NCBI RefSeq assembly: GCF_016632365.1
Contig: NZ_JAEPBH010000030.1
Span: 1-57,458 of the forward strand
Length of the DNA stretch: 57,458 nt
Direction: 5' to 3'
Source: Tenebrionibacter intestinalis
GTDB lineage: Bacteria > Pseudomonadota > Gammaproteobacteria > Enterobacterales > Enterobacteriaceae
The notes beneath the pieces are model-generated. The model saw nothing but the letters and a program-made list of their open reading frames with translations. It ran no database searches and was not told the DNA's origin. Shown here piece after piece: positions 39,488 to 49,561 of this stretch. How positions within the stretch are numbered: position 1 is the stretch's first letter; every line of letters begins with the position of its first letter. The position numbers were made by a program, and so were the translations under genes.

Positions 39488-39767
39488 GGCTGATGTATGG
39501 CGCGTGTTCAAAATAGTCGTAGTTTGCTGACAGGTACTTCCTTATTACTGCCAAATACTGTGTTATTAATTGCAGTTGTATTAAAATTACGGAAATAAAA
39601 TTATCGTTTAAATTCATTTAATTTAATTACTGTAGGTTATACCGCCATCAGGAACAAAGTTTTGATCATGAAAAATACTTACAAGCAGACAGGTTATCTA
39701 CTTTAGACGAAGGCGATTAATTTTACAGGCTTCACCGAAGGGTATCTGTATATACAGGAAAATATTA

Positions 39768-39989
39768 TTAGCTACCGCCGCAGGCAGAGGCGCTGCCGCT
39801 TCCCACGGCCGTACCAGTTGTTGTTGTCAAACCGGCAGCTACGGCTCCAGTCACACCTCCTACCGGGCCGCCCGGAATTCCGGCGAGAGCGTCAGCAATG
39901 GCTGTCGCACCAACTGCATTAGCGGGAGCTGTCGGCGCACCTCCAGCCACGGAAATATAGCTTAACTGTGATACTGTTATTTCTCGCAT
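39768..39989 (-). CDS. mchB: Class IIb microcin precursor, microcin H47-like
   Basis: 73 residues from the ATG at 39989, with GGAG 5 bases before it. The N-terminus MREITVSQLSYISVAGG is a class IIb leader of the kind in MchB (H47) and MceA (E492). The mature part is Gly/Ala-rich: ALAGIPGGPVGGVTGAV, AAGLTT. It ends in the Ser/Gly tail GSGSASACGGS. Compared with microcin H47 as I remember it, most positions match. Differences include Val for Gly at leader position 14 (expected GA/GG cleavage site), an Asp inside the hydrophobic core, and a shorter tail with a Cys. H47-type microcins kill relatives through ATP synthase after siderophore attachment to the terminal Ser. The partner genes mchCDEF/mcmA are not in this window. 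Confidence 0.85.
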   Translation of the reverse strand: MREITVSQLSYISVAGGAPTAPANAVGATAIADALAGIPGGPVGGVTGAVAAGLTTTTGTAVGSGSASACGGS

Positions 39990-39999
39990 ATACACTCCA

Positions 40000-40126
40000 T
40001 CGTATTTAAAGCCTGACCCGAACAGAATCGTCCGAATTCCATGAAATAGTTCAATAAAACCAGGAATAAGATAGACAGAGTAAAACTGAATATGGCCGTC
40101 AATTGATACAGTTTTTTATAACGTAT
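40000..40126 (-). pseudogene. mchI: Decayed microcin H47 immunity gene (mchI remnant)
   Basis: Directly upstream of the microcin gene the minus strand encodes YKKLYQLTAIFS in one frame (from 40120). About 30 bases later, in another frame, it encodes GFIELFHGIRTILFGSGFK. Both pieces match the start and end of the MchI immunity protein as I know it (MSYKKLYQLTAIFS..., GFIELIHGIRKIL...). The middle (about 20 residues) is deleted with a frame change. The start codon position reads ATA, with no ATG, GTG or TTG between the preceding in-frame stop and that point. The second frame runs without a stop into the microcin start. The order mchI-mchB is that of the H47 cluster. Confidence 0.8.
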
Positions 40127-40523
40127 TAATACCTGCCTGCTGCACTGTATTCAATATAAAAACAAAATTGCCTGAACTTCGCTCCTCAATCCAGGAGAAC
40201 CTCCGTCCGGCGCTAATACCGTTTATTTCGGGTTCTGCGGTTTAAGCCATTGCGGGCAACAGAGCGATGGTGGGAACACAGTTGATTCTGGCTCAGGTGA
40301 TTTCTTTGGTGACAACTCACTGGCAACAAGGCGTATGAGAGGCCTGTGTCTGTGCATCGTTCGGGCGCATCGCCAGTATTTTTTAGCAAGCGACATCGAC
40401 AGGCCACCTGCCAACGCCAGGACGTTTTTGCTGATTTTGTGGGCCGAAAACGTTCGGCCCGGGGTTTGACAACCGCCTCACGCCAGCCTGAAAGCGGGCG
40501 TTGGCATTTTTAAATATCAGGAA
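40127..40523. other. Region between glyA and the microcin remnant
   Basis: About 400 bases. Two overlapping minus-strand ORFs (40213-40414) have unusual composition and match nothing I recognise; they might be remnants. A perfect hairpin GGGCCGAA-AACG-TTCGGCCC lies at 40441-40460, probably part of the glyA end. No mchX-like gene can be identified. Confidence 0.35.
40441..40460 (-). terminator. Hairpin downstream of glyA
   Basis: An 8-bp perfect stem with a 4-base loop, about 65 bases past the glyA stop. It is followed on the minus strand by ACAAAATCAGC, so it lacks a strong U tract. It may be a terminator or a processing signal. Confidence 0.4.
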
Positions 40524-41780
40524 CTAATCGGCATAAACCGGGAAACGAGCGCAGATATCCAGCACCTGCGTTTTCACGCGTGTAATTACGCTTTCATCGT
40601 TGATGTTATCCAGCACATCACACATCCAGTTAGCCAGTTGCCGCACTTCTGTTTCTTTAAAACCGCGGCGCGTAACGGCAGGCGTTCCAACACGAATCCC
40701 GGAGGTAACGAACGGGCTTTTCGGATCGTTTGGCACGCTGTTTTTATTAACAGTAATATTCGCGCGGCCCAGTGCGGCATCCGCCTCTTTACCCGTCAGA
40801 TTTTTATCAACTAAATCCACCAGGAACAGGTGATTGTCCGTTCCGCCTGACACCACTTTATAGCCACGCTCCAGGAAGACCTCTACCATCGCCTTCGCAT
40901 TTTTCGCAACCTGCTGCTGGTAGGTTTTAAACGCAGGTTCCATCGCTTCTTTCAGCGCAACGGCCTTACCGGCGATCACGTGCATCAGCGGGCCGCCCTG
41001 ACCGCCCGGGAAAACGGCAGAGTTCAGTTTCTTATACAGGTCTTCGTCACCGCCTTTGGCGAGAATAAGCCCGCCGCGCGGGCCGGCCAGCGTTTTGTGG
41101 GTTGTGGTGGTGACGACATGAGCATGCGGCACCGGGTTCGGGTAAACGCCTGCGGCAATCAGGCCTGCGACATGCGCCATGTCAACAAACAGCCAGGCGC
41201 CGATGCTGTCAGCAATTTCACGCATTTTCGCCCAGTCCACTACGCCGGAATAAGCGGAGAAGCCGCCAATGATCATTTTCGGCTTATGCGCCTGCGCCTG
41301 AGTACGCAGGTCCTCATAATCAATATGGCCGGTTTCATCAATGCCATAAGGAACAATATTGTACAGTTTGCCGGAGAAATTCACCGGCGAACCGTGCGTC
41401 AGATGGCCGCCGTGGGCCAGATTCATACCCAAAACAGTATCGCCTGGCTGCAGCAGCGCGGTGTAAACGGCAAAGTTTGCCTGGGAGCCGGAATGCGGCT
41501 GGACGTTGGCGTAGTCAGCGCCAAACAGCGCCTTCGCGCGATCGATAGCAAGCTGCTCAACAATATCCACATACTCGCAGCCGCCATAATAGCGCTTGCC
41601 CGGATAGCCTTCGGCATATTTGTTAGTTAGCTGAGATCCCTGCGCTTGCATCACACGCGGGCTGGTGTAGTTTTCAGAAGCGATCAGTTCGATGTGCTCT
41701 TCCTGACGAACTTTCTCCTGCTCCATAGCCTGCCACAATTCGGCATCATAATCGGCAATGTTCATTTCACGCTTTAACAT
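40524..41780 (-). CDS. glyA: Serine hydroxymethyltransferase
   Basis: 418 residues or so from the ATG at 41780 ([16 protein letters not shown], as in E. coli). It is a PLP enzyme that converts serine and THF to glycine and methylene-THF. The PLP lysine is in [16 protein letters not shown]. It is divergent from hmp as in E. coli. A PurR-like box lies in the shared promoter region. Confidence 0.98.
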   Translation of the reverse strand: MLKREMNIADYDAELWQAMEQEKVRQEEHIELIASENYTSPRVMQAQGSQLTNKYAEGYPGKRYYGGCEYVDIVEQLAIDRAKALFGADYANVQPHSGSQANFAVYTALLQPGDTVLGMNLAHGGHLTHGSPVNFSGKLYNIVPYGIDETGHIDYEDLRTQAQAHKPKMIIGGFSAYSGVVDWAKMREIADSIGAWLFVDMAHVAGLIAAGVYPNPVPHAHVVTTTTHKTLAGPRGGLILAKGGDEDLYKKLNSAVFPGGQGGPLMHVIAGKAVALKEAMEPAFKTYQQQVAKNAKAMVEVFLERGYKVVSGGTDNHLFLVDLVDKNLTGKEADAALGRANITVNKNSVPNDPKSPFVTSGIRVGTPAVTRRGFKETEVRQLANWMCDVLDNINDESVITRVKTQVLDICARFPVYAD

Positions 41781-41896
41781 CCGCATCTCCTGGCTCAGCA
41801 AACGGTAATTGGACTTCTACAGCAAGGCCCTGAACGGGCGAAGGCCCCCAGTATAACTGATTCATATAGTGATGACAGATCTTGACAGCGCTTTTT

Positions 41897-41912
41897 ACGC
41901 AAACGATTGGCC
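41897..41912. promoter_or_regulatory. PurR-like box in the glyA control region
   Basis: ACGCAAACGATTGGCC: the left half (ACGCAAACG) is a perfect PurR half-site, the right half is degraded. E. coli glyA is PurR-repressed. It lies about 120 bases before the glyA start. Confidence 0.5.
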
Positions 41913-42024
41913 CGACATAATTTAACGGCTTGTAATACTTCCCAACGTTAAGCGATGACGCTTTATGTTACTTTTTTATTCACCTTTTTCGCCCTATTGC
42001 TTTACACAGAGAAAACACATCAAT

Positions 42025-42047
42025 AAGATGCATAAAAAATGCATCTT
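42025..42047. promoter_or_regulatory. NsrR operator upstream of hmp
   Basis: A near-perfect 11-1-11 inverted repeat (AAGATGCATAA / AAATGCATCTT) ending 26 bases before the hmp start. It matches the NsrR motif AAGATGYATTT-N-AAATRCATCTT. It predicts nitric-oxide induction of hmp through loss of the NsrR cluster. Confidence 0.85.
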
Positions 42048-42072
42048 TTATACGCAAAGCAAGGAACGACCT

Positions 42073-43254
42073 ATGCTCGATTCACATACTATTTCTATTG
42101 TACGCTCCACTCTTCCCCTTCTTGCCGCTACCGGTCCAAAGCTGACCGTTCACTTTTATGAACGTATGTTCCGCCACAACCCGGAGCTGAAAGAGACGTT
42201 TAATATGAGCAATCAGCGTGACGGCAGCCAGCCTGAATCGCTGTTCAACGCCATCTGCGCATATGGCGCCAATATTGACAATCTGGCCGTCTTGCTTCCG
42301 GCAGTGGAAAAAATTGCCCAGAAGCACGCAAGCGTCGGCATTCGCCCGGAACAATACCAGATTGTCGGCACTCACCTGCTGGCAACGCTTGAAGAAATGC
42401 TCAACCCAGGCGCTGAAGTACTGGAGGCGTGGGGTAAAGCTTACGACGTACTGGCACAGATCTTTATTAACCGCGAAGGGGAAATTTATCACGAAAGCGC
42501 CATACAACCGGGCGGCTGGGAAGGTACGCGCGCGTTTCGCATTGTGGCCAAAACGCCTCGTAGCTCGCTTATCACCAGTTTTGAACTGGAACCACAAGAC
42601 GGCAACCCAATTGAAAGCTACCGTCCCGGTCAGTACATTAGCGTCTGGATCAAACCTGCGGGGTTCATCCATCGGGAAATTCGTCAGTATTCCCTGACCC
42701 GCGCCCCGAATGGCAAAACCTACCGCATTGCGGTTAAGCGCGAGGACGAGGGCAAGGTTTCAGGCTGGCTGCACCAGCAGGCTCAGCCGGGCGATATAGT
42801 TCAACTTTCAGCGCCATGCGGTGACTTCTTTATGGACGTCGCGCCGGAAATACCGGTTACGCTGATTTCCGCAGGCGTAGGGCAAACGCCGATGTTAGCG
42901 ATGCTCAACACACTGGCGGCAAGCCAACATACCGGCCAGGTGAACTGGTTCCACTCGGCAAAGAACCAGTCTGTGCATGCGTTTAATGATGAGGTTGCCC
43001 AGGCTGGCGCCCGGCTTGCTCATTTTTACCAACACGTCTGGTATAGCGATCCGGCTGCCGCAGACAGCAATTACGACAGCAAAGGGTTGATGGACCTGGT
43101 AAACCAGAAAAGCCACTTTAGCGATCCGCAAACACAATTCTATTTGTGTGGACCAGTCGGCTTTATGCAATTCGTTGCCTCGCAGTTGATGCAACTGGAT
43201 GTCGATCCGAAGCGTATCCACTACGAATGCTTCGGCCCCCATAAGATCCTGTAA
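42073..43254 (+). CDS. hmp: Nitric oxide dioxygenase (flavohemoglobin)
   Basis: 393 residues from the ATG at 42073, after an AAGGAACG ribosome-binding site (the longer frame to 41965 crosses the operator). The globin domain has the proximal His in [12 protein letters not shown] (about residue 85). The FAD domain has [21 protein letters not shown], and the NAD domain has [15 protein letters not shown] and LCGPVGFM. It oxidises NO to nitrate with O2 and NADPH. The length is close to 396 in E. coli. Confidence 0.98.
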   Translation: MLDSHTISIVRSTLPLLAATGPKLTVHFYERMFRHNPELKETFNMSNQRDGSQPESLFNAICAYGANIDNLAVLLPAVEKIAQKHASVGIRPEQYQIVGTHLLATLEEMLNPGAEVLEAWGKAYDVLAQIFINREGEIYHESAIQPGGWEGTRAFRIVAKTPRSSLITSFELEPQDGNPIESYRPGQYISVWIKPAGFIHREIRQYSLTRAPNGKTYRIAVKREDEGKVSGWLHQQAQPGDIVQLSAPCGDFFMDVAPEIPVTLISAGVGQTPMLAMLNTLAASQHTGQVNWFHSAKNQSVHAFNDEVAQAGARLAHFYQHVWYSDPAAADSNYDSKGLMDLVNQKSHFSDPQTQFYLCGPVGFMQFVASQLMQLDVDPKRIHYECFGPHKIL

Positions 43255-43278
43255 CACTTCCGAACTACGCGACTGACA

Positions 43279-43298
43279 ATGGGCGATCCGACGCCCAT
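43279..43298 (+). terminator. hmp terminator
   Basis: ATGGGCG / CGCCCAT stem with a 6-base loop, 24 bases past the hmp stop, followed by TTCTTACGTTT. Confidence 0.6.
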
Positions 43299-43653
43299 TT
43301 CTTACGTTTACTTCTTACGAAACACTGTTAAAATATAGAAACAGACTTAATTTTTACTTAGTTTGTTACCCTAAAAAAACCATATTCACTTAACTCAGCC
43401 TGGTCGGCCGGACTGGCATCGAAAAGACGCTACTTTATTCAGCAAACTCTCTTTTATTTTTATTCGTATTGATTATTCGCACAATTAGATAATTCCCCTC
43501 TTAAAACTGACAGTTGTTTATGCCATAAAAATATATCACAACAAAAATACGACAATAAACAAATTACCCTTACACTGGCTCGATAATTTCGGAGTGAAAA
43601 CTAATATATAGTCAGCGCAAACGTATTTATAAACTCGACCCTGGGAAGCGCGC
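43299..43653. other. Upstream region of the chemoreceptor gene
   Basis: About 350 AT-rich bases. TAAAACTG at 43502 and GCCATAAA at 43522-43529 resemble a flagellar sigma-28 promoter (TAAA, GCCGATAA) but with 16 rather than 15 bases between TAAA and the -10 element and a changed -10. I call it only a candidate. No other gene is seen. Confidence 0.35.
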
Positions 43654-45210
43654 ATGATTAGAAAAGTAAAAATCACTACCGGAATGCTAATCATCATTCT
43701 TGGATTTGGCATACTTCAACTTTTAACAGGCGGTTATTTACTATATACAATTAAGGATGACCGTAATGATTTAAGAGAAATTCAGAATATCAAGGAGCAA
43801 CAGTTCATCCTGAATAATAGCTGGGTTGCACTGCTTAGCACGCGGAATACGCTTAATCGGGCAGGAATCAGTACCTTGCTGGATAATAGCGGGACTCACT
43901 ATGAAGATATGATTCAAAGGCTTACCCAAAAAGTTGAGAATCTACTTAAGAAGACCGATCTCTATTTTAATGAATTTAAGAACTTACCTACAATCCCCTC
44001 ACAAAATGCCAAAGTCATTGCCGAACTCAAGCAAAGTTATACGCCTCTGCATGAAGCGCTTGAGCATATGCTCAATCTTTTAAAAACCAAAAACATTGAA
44101 GGTTTCTTCTCAGAACATACTCAGGATTACCAGGATGCCTTTGAAAAACGTTATCAGGCATATCTGACAATGAATAATAAACTTTACCAAAAAATATACG
44201 CAAATAAATATCATGAATACCTCGGCGCACTATGGTTTATAGCAACTGTGGCGGGTATTTTCATTATTGCTTTTTACCTGTCTATTGTTGGTATGCGCAT
44301 TGCTCTGGCGACGCCGCTGCGCCAGTTGCTGGGCAACATACAATCTATTGCCAAAGGCGATCTTTCCCAACCTGTTCTTGTCCAGGGAACGAACGAAATG
44401 GGTATCCTTGCGGATAATTTACGCTACATGCAAAATGAACTGACCCGCACCGTCAGTGAAGTACGCGACAGCGCCAGCGCTATCACGACCGGCGCCGGCG
44501 AAATCACGCTTGGCAGTAACGATCTTGCTCACCGTACAGAACAGCAGGCTGCTGCGCTGGAGGAAACCGCCGCAAGCATGGAACAGCTCACCTCCACGGT
44601 AAAAATGAATGCTGAAAACGCCCACCAGGCCAGCCAACTGGCCACCCATGCATCAGAAGTAACCCAAAGCGGCAGTAACGCAGTGCTTGGCGTCATGCAG
44701 ACAATGAACAATATCGCCGACAGCTCGCGCAAAATTGCCGATATTACTGGCGTTATCAATAATATTGCTTTTCAGACTAATATTCTCGCCCTGAATGCTT
44801 CCGTAGAAGCCGCTCGTGCTGGCGAACATGGTCGCGGTTTCTCCGTTGTGGCAGGTGAAGTTCGCAACCTGGCCCAACACAGCGCCCAGGCCGCGCGGGA
44901 AATTAAAACGCTGATCGAAGGTTCCGCAATCCAGGTCGAAACCGGCGTTCAGGAAGTGGAAAACGCCGGAAAAACAATGGAGGAAATCCTGACGGTTGTG
45001 AAGCGGGTCAACGATATTATGGCGGAAATCACTGTCGCATCCGATGAGCAGCATCGCGGTATTGAGCAGGTCGGTTACGCAATCCAGGAAATGGATAGCA
45101 CCACGCAACAAAACGCAGCGCTGGTTGAAGAATATTCCGCTACCGCAGGTTCGCTTCAGGAGCAGTCTAACCGGCTTACCCACTCGGTCAGCACTTTCCG
45201 GCTCGCTTAA
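43654..45210 (+). CDS. Methyl-accepting chemotaxis protein (Tsr/Tar-like, no NWETF tail)
   Basis: A 518-residue chemoreceptor. TM1 is about residues 9-31, followed by a periplasmic four-helix-type sensor domain (about 32-188), TM2 (about 190-212), a HAMP domain (to about 265) and the signalling domain. The hairpin tip ([36 protein letters not shown]) is canonical apart from small changes (NAS for NAA, QHS for QRS). The C-terminus ends TFRLA and lacks the NWETF pentapeptide that tethers CheR/CheB. It would therefore be a low-abundance type receptor dependent on others for methylation. The sensor domain is the divergent part, so the ligand is unknown. It is absent from this position in E. coli. 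Confidence 0.9.
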   Translation: MIRKVKITTGMLIIILGFGILQLLTGGYLLYTIKDDRNDLREIQNIKEQQFILNNSWVALLSTRNTLNRAGISTLLDNSGTHYEDMIQRLTQKVENLLKKTDLYFNEFKNLPTIPSQNAKVIAELKQSYTPLHEALEHMLNLLKTKNIEGFFSEHTQDYQDAFEKRYQAYLTMNNKLYQKIYANKYHEYLGALWFIATVAGIFIIAFYLSIVGMRIALATPLRQLLGNIQSIAKGDLSQPVLVQGTNEMGILADNLRYMQNELTRTVSEVRDSASAITTGAGEITLGSNDLAHRTEQQAAALEETAASMEQLTSTVKMNAENAHQASQLATHASEVTQSGSNAVLGVMQTMNNIADSSRKIADITGVINNIAFQTNILALNASVEAARAGEHGRGFSVVAGEVRNLAQHSAQAAREIKTLIEGSAIQVETGVQEVENAGKTMEEILTVVKRVNDIMAEITVASDEQHRGIEQVGYAIQEMDSTTQQNAALVEEYSATAGSLQEQSNRLTHSVSTFRLA

Positions 45211-45335
45211 TACAACGCGGCCTGCCCCGAAGGCCGTAAACCACGACGCCCGGCAATACCCTGCCGGGCAAGTTCAGAATGGCCAGCCCCGCCTTACCAC
45301 GGCCCTCTCTCCCCGCAGCAGGCCACAACGATAAA

Positions 45336-45371
45336 AACCCCGCAGCGTGTACGCGCAAGGGCTGCGGGGTT
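45336..45371 (-). terminator. glnB terminator (bidirectional)
   Basis: An 11-bp perfect stem (AACCCCGCAGC / GCTGCGGGGTT) lies 23 bases past the glnB stop, with TTTTTAT following on the minus strand. It also can end plus-strand reads from the chemoreceptor gene. Confidence 0.8.
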
Positions 45372-45393
45372 ATCAGGTAAGCAAGAAAATCGA

Positions 45394-45765
<372 letters not shown>

Positions 45766-45845
45766 TTAAATGCCTCAATGGTCGCTTACGTTAACACAGA
45801 CCCGCTCCCCGGAAAACCGAGGGAGGCTGCACATTACCGGGTTAA

Positions 45846-47186
45846 TCACTCTTTAAAATCGTTGGCTTCCAGCGCGTGTCGCCCCAACAGTTTATAAAAC
45901 TCGGTGCGGTTACGCCCGGCCATACGCGCTGCCTGCGTGACGTTGCCTTTCGTAATTTGCAGCAGTTTACGCAAATAGTTGAGTTCAAACTGATTACGTG
46001 CCTCAGCAAAAGTGGGTAATACGGTATTTTCCCCTTCCAGCGCCTGATGGACCAGCGCCTCGCCAATCACCGGCGTTGAACTAAGCGCCACGCATTGTTC
46101 AATGACATTGACAAGCTGGCGTACATTCCCCGGCCAACTGGCGGCAATCAGACATTTCATCGCATCCGTTGAGAAGCTTCGCACAAATGGCTTATGGCGA
46201 TCTGCGGACTGGCGCAGCAGGTGGGTCGCCAGCAGAGGAATATCCTCAGCACGCGCCTGCAACGCAGGAATTTTCAGGCTGACGACATTAAGGCGGTAAA
46301 ACAGATCTTCACGAAACTCACCGCGCTGCATCGCTTTAGGCAGATCGCGGTGCGTTGCAGAGATAATGCGCACATCAATATCAATATCGCGATTGCTTCC
46401 CAGCGGGCGCACTTTACGCTCCTGCAATACGCGCAGCAGTTTCACCTGCAGCGGTACCGGCATATCGCCAATTTCATCAAGAAATAGCGTACCGCCCTGC
46501 GCGGCGAGAAACAGCCCTTCACGGTTGCTGACAGCGCCAGTAAACGCGCCGCGAGCATGGCCGAACAGCTCAGACTCCAGCAACTGTTCAGGCAGCGCGC
46601 CGCAGTTGATAGCAATAAAAGCCTTCCCGGCACGCGGGCTGGCGTTATGAATAGCCTGCGCAAGCATTTCTTTACCGGTGCCGCTCTGCCCGTTGATTAA
46701 TACGCTCACGTCAGACTGCGCCACCATCCGGGCCTGCTCCAGCAGCCTCAACATTATCGGGCTGCGGGTGACGATCCCCTCACGCCACTTCTCATCGCCG
46801 CCGGAAGCAGCCGTATGGGCCAGCGCATCGTCAATGGACTTATAGAGCGCGTCACGATCTACGGGTTTAGTGAGAAAACTAAATACCCCCTGCTGCGTTG
46901 CCGCCACCGCGTCCGGGATTGAGCCGTGGGCCGTAAGGATAATAACAGGCAGCCCCGGATGCGCTTTTTGCACTTCAGAGAAAAATTGCATACCGTCCAT
47001 GTCATCCATACATAAATCGCTGATGACAAGATCGATTTTTTCGCGCAGTAGCAGCTTGAGGCCTTCAGGCCCATTTTGCGCCGTTGCTACGGTATATCCT
47101 TCGCTAATAAGCCGCATGCCAAGCAGTTTCAGCAGGCCGGGATCGTCGTCCACCAGCAGCAGGCGCGCCGCTTTACGTTGCGTCAT
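45846..47186 (-). CDS. glrR: Sigma-54-dependent response regulator GlrR
   Basis: A 446-residue NtrC-family regulator. It has a receiver domain with a phospho-Asp in LVISDLCMDDMDG (about residue 57) and an AAA+ domain with Walker A GQSGTGKE and the sigma-54 contact loop RGAFTGAV. A Fis-type HTH lies at the C-terminus (GNVTQAARMAGRNRTEFYKLL). It activates glmY. Its start overlaps the qseG stop by 4 bases. Confidence 0.97.
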   Translation of the reverse strand: MTQRKAARLLLVDDDPGLLKLLGMRLISEGYTVATAQNGPEGLKLLLREKIDLVISDLCMDDMDGMQFFSEVQKAHPGLPVIILTAHGSIPDAVAATQQGVFSFLTKPVDRDALYKSIDDALAHTAASGGDEKWREGIVTRSPIMLRLLEQARMVAQSDVSVLINGQSGTGKEMLAQAIHNASPRAGKAFIAINCGALPEQLLESELFGHARGAFTGAVSNREGLFLAAQGGTLFLDEIGDMPVPLQVKLLRVLQERKVRPLGSNRDIDIDVRIISATHRDLPKAMQRGEFREDLFYRLNVVSLKIPALQARAEDIPLLATHLLRQSADRHKPFVRSFSTDAMKCLIAASWPGNVRQLVNVIEQCVALSSTPVIGEALVHQALEGENTVLPTFAEARNQFELNYLRKLLQITKGNVTQAARMAGRNRTEFYKLLGRHALEANDFKE

Positions 47187-47938
47187 GGTGTTATCTCCTC
47201 CGGTTGCGCCGCATTTTCGCGCTTTTTATCCCCGGGAGCCGTCAGCTCGTCATGCTTTTCGTTTTTATCTGTCGGAAGGTAACCGCTGGCTGTTTTACGA
47301 TTTGAAAGCTGGCGTTCGATATCCGTCAGGTTTTGCAACTGTCGCGTCGTTTGCTCAAGCTGAGCGCGAAGCTGTTTTTCCCGCTGGCGTAGCGCATCCA
47401 GATCGCGATCGGCGCTCTGTTGCAGCGCAGCGTAACGGCCGCGGGACTGTACAAGCTCCAGCTCACGCAACTGCCCATCTCGCCATAGCTGAAACAGCGG
47501 ACGAACCTGACCTGGAATATCATAGCTAAAATTGTCCAGCTTTGTTGTATACAGGCGGCGCTCCTGCGGGGTAATACGGGCTTTCGCTAATAAAATACTC
47601 TGGCGCAGCGCCGCCTGCCAGGTCCCTTCATCCCAGCGGCGCGCCAACGCTCTGGCATCTGCCGGCGAAAGGCGTTCAGCGCAGCCTATTCCACGCAGCC
47701 AGTACAGCGGGTTGGTTTCCGCCGCCTGGCCTTTTATATGCCATAATGCCTGGCAATCAACGTTAAGGTAGTCTGTCATCTGCTTTTGTAAGGGAGGCGG
47801 CGCCTCAGCTTTGACAGAAGGGCCATACCCCTCTTTGTCCGCCATACACCCTGCCAGTAGTAGCGCTGCCGGAAAAATAAGCCATCGCGCGGTATTCAAC
47901 GCGCTACGCCATGCAGCTTTAATCATCATTTTTTTCAT
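47183..47938 (-). CDS. qseG: Outer-membrane lipoprotein QseG
   Basis: About 251 residues from the ATG at 47938, chosen for its AGGA site; the start lies inside the glrK 3' end. The signal peptide ends in lipobox LLAGC. It shares with E. coli QseG the ETNPLYWLRGIGCAERL segment, QVRPLFQLWRDGQ, and a coiled coil (LRQREKQLRAQLEQTTRQLQNL). It modulates the GlrK kinase from the outer membrane. The N-terminal mature part and tail differ from E. coli. Confidence 0.9.
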   Translation of the reverse strand: MKKMMIKAAWRSALNTARWLIFPAALLLAGCMADKEGYGPSVKAEAPPPLQKQMTDYLNVDCQALWHIKGQAAETNPLYWLRGIGCAERLSPADARALARRWDEGTWQAALRQSILLAKARITPQERRLYTTKLDNFSYDIPGQVRPLFQLWRDGQLRELELVQSRGRYAALQQSADRDLDALRQREKQLRAQLEQTTRQLQNLTDIERQLSNRKTASGYLPTDKNEKHDELTAPGDKKRENAAQPEEITP

Positions 47939-49367
47939 CAGTTCCTGGTCCGGTCCATGCTGGCAGCTTAATACGAAAACAGACATCGGCCTGGTCATCC
48001 TCAACCAGACTGAGTTCACCCTGCATTTGCCGCACGCTGTCCCTGGCAATACTCAATCCCAGCCCACTGCCTTTAACGGCGCCTTTACGCTGCAAGCTTC
48101 CCTGGAAGAAAGGTTCAAAAATCATTACGCTTTCATTTTGTGGAATCGGCGGTCCCGTATTGGCAACCTCAATCACCAGCCGGTTTTCTTCCTGTCGGCT
48201 ACGCAGATAAATGGTACCGGATTCAGCGCCATAGTGCACCGCATTGGAATAGAGATTATCCAGCGCGCTGTGCAGCAGTTCAGGATCGGCAAGACATGCC
48301 GTCGGCGCCAGTGTGACATGGGTTTGCAATTTTTTCCCTCTTGCCGGCAGCGAATGGTCAGCCAGAATCCGCTCAACTAACGGTGCGAGATCAACAGGCC
48401 GATGCTGCACGGCGCTCTCTGCCAGTTTGCGATTATAGTCGAGCAATTGTTCAATAAGTTTTTGCAGGTTGCGGCTGCTGTCATCAAGAATAGCGACAAT
48501 CTCTTCCTGCTCAACCGTTAGCGGGCCGGCAATTCTATCTGCCAACAGCGCCGTACCTTCTCGCATACTGGCAAGCGGCGTTTTTAACTCATGAGAAATA
48601 TGGCGCAGGAACTGATGGCGTTGTGATTCCAGCCACGCCAGCCGCTCGCCTAGCCAGATAATACGCTGCCCTACCGAGCGCAGCTCGCGCGGGCCACGAA
48701 ACAACTGTAATCCACTAAGGCTTTTACCCTCGCCAAGTCGGTTGATCATGCGCTCCAGCTTTTTAACCGGACCGATAATCATTCCTGTAAACAACATCAC
48801 CAGCGCCAGGCTCACCAGGAACAACCCCAGCGCCTGCCAACCAAAAAACTGGCCGCGCTCGGCAATATCCTGCTGTAGCCGCTGGCCGCGAGAAAAAACG
48901 ACGGTTCGCGTCGCCTGTACCATTTCCGCATTGGCATGGGCAAAGGCTTCAAGTTGCACGGAGGCGAGCGCGTCAGGCCCGCTGTTCTGGCACCGGAGCG
49001 AAGAGAGGCGATTGAGATTGTCTCGCAGCGTTTTCCAGATACGTTGATCGGGCAGTACGCCCGCATGCGCCTCAAGCATTTCACTGTAGCGCTGCCGCTG
49101 ATTCTGATACACCCGCTCAAGCGTTGGGTTATCCAGCACGCAGTACTGGCGATAGCTGCGCTCCATTTCCAGCGCGGCATTGGTCATTGCTTCACTGCGG
49201 CGAGCGTCAACCAGCGTCGTTCGATTAATACGAGCAGCCTGAGCGCTTAGCGTATTCAGGCTTTGCCATGCCTGCCATGCCAGCACCAGCAGCGGCAGCA
49301 GCACCAGCAAAAAAGCCATCATCACCAGTTGACGCAGCGAACGAGGAAAAGCGAGCCAGCGTTTCAA
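47919..49367 (-). CDS. glrK: Sensor histidine kinase GlrK (QseE)
   Basis: 482 residues from a TTG at 49367, which puts the start at KRWLAFPRSLRQLVM as in E. coli; a longer frame to 49418 is not family-like. There are two membrane helices (about residues 14-36 and 175-195) around a periplasmic helical domain, then HAMP. The H-box is FLRHISHELKTPLASM, the N-box is LDNLYSNAVHYG, and the G-box is GSGLGLSIARD. It phosphorylates GlrR in response to envelope or metabolic signals. Overlap with qseG suggests coupling. Confidence 0.95.
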   Translation of the reverse strand: MKRWLAFPRSLRQLVMMAFLLVLLPLLVLAWQAWQSLNTLSAQAARINRTTLVDARRSEAMTNAALEMERSYRQYCVLDNPTLERVYQNQRQRYSEMLEAHAGVLPDQRIWKTLRDNLNRLSSLRCQNSGPDALASVQLEAFAHANAEMVQATRTVVFSRGQRLQQDIAERGQFFGWQALGLFLVSLALVMLFTGMIIGPVKKLERMINRLGEGKSLSGLQLFRGPRELRSVGQRIIWLGERLAWLESQRHQFLRHISHELKTPLASMREGTALLADRIAGPLTVEQEEIVAILDDSSRNLQKLIEQLLDYNRKLAESAVQHRPVDLAPLVERILADHSLPARGKKLQTHVTLAPTACLADPELLHSALDNLYSNAVHYGAESGTIYLRSRQEENRLVIEVANTGPPIPQNESVMIFEPFFQGSLQRKGAVKGSGLGLSIARDSVRQMQGELSLVEDDQADVCFRIKLPAWTGPGTDEKNDD

Positions 49368-49561
49368 TATTTTTCTCTCACTGTAGTTTGCTGCAACGAT
49401 GCTAACGCAGCCGCGCAAGAAACGACAGAAGCATCAGGCCATGACGGAATTCAGTTCGCAAATACGGCGTTCGCCATACTCATCAGGAGGATGAGTATTC
49501 ATCAATACCCTTAAGCGCGGAATAAAAACAGGCACAATGCTGGCCTGTCGCTAAATTGCAG

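Noticed and set aside
40213-40414. Two overlapping ORFs that might be mchX or a transposase piece
   Set aside because: I could match neither to MchX nor to any transposase; left as unassigned sequence.
43502-43529. Sigma-28 promoter before the chemoreceptor gene
   Set aside because: Spacing is off by one and the -10 deviates; kept only as a note in the intergenic entry.
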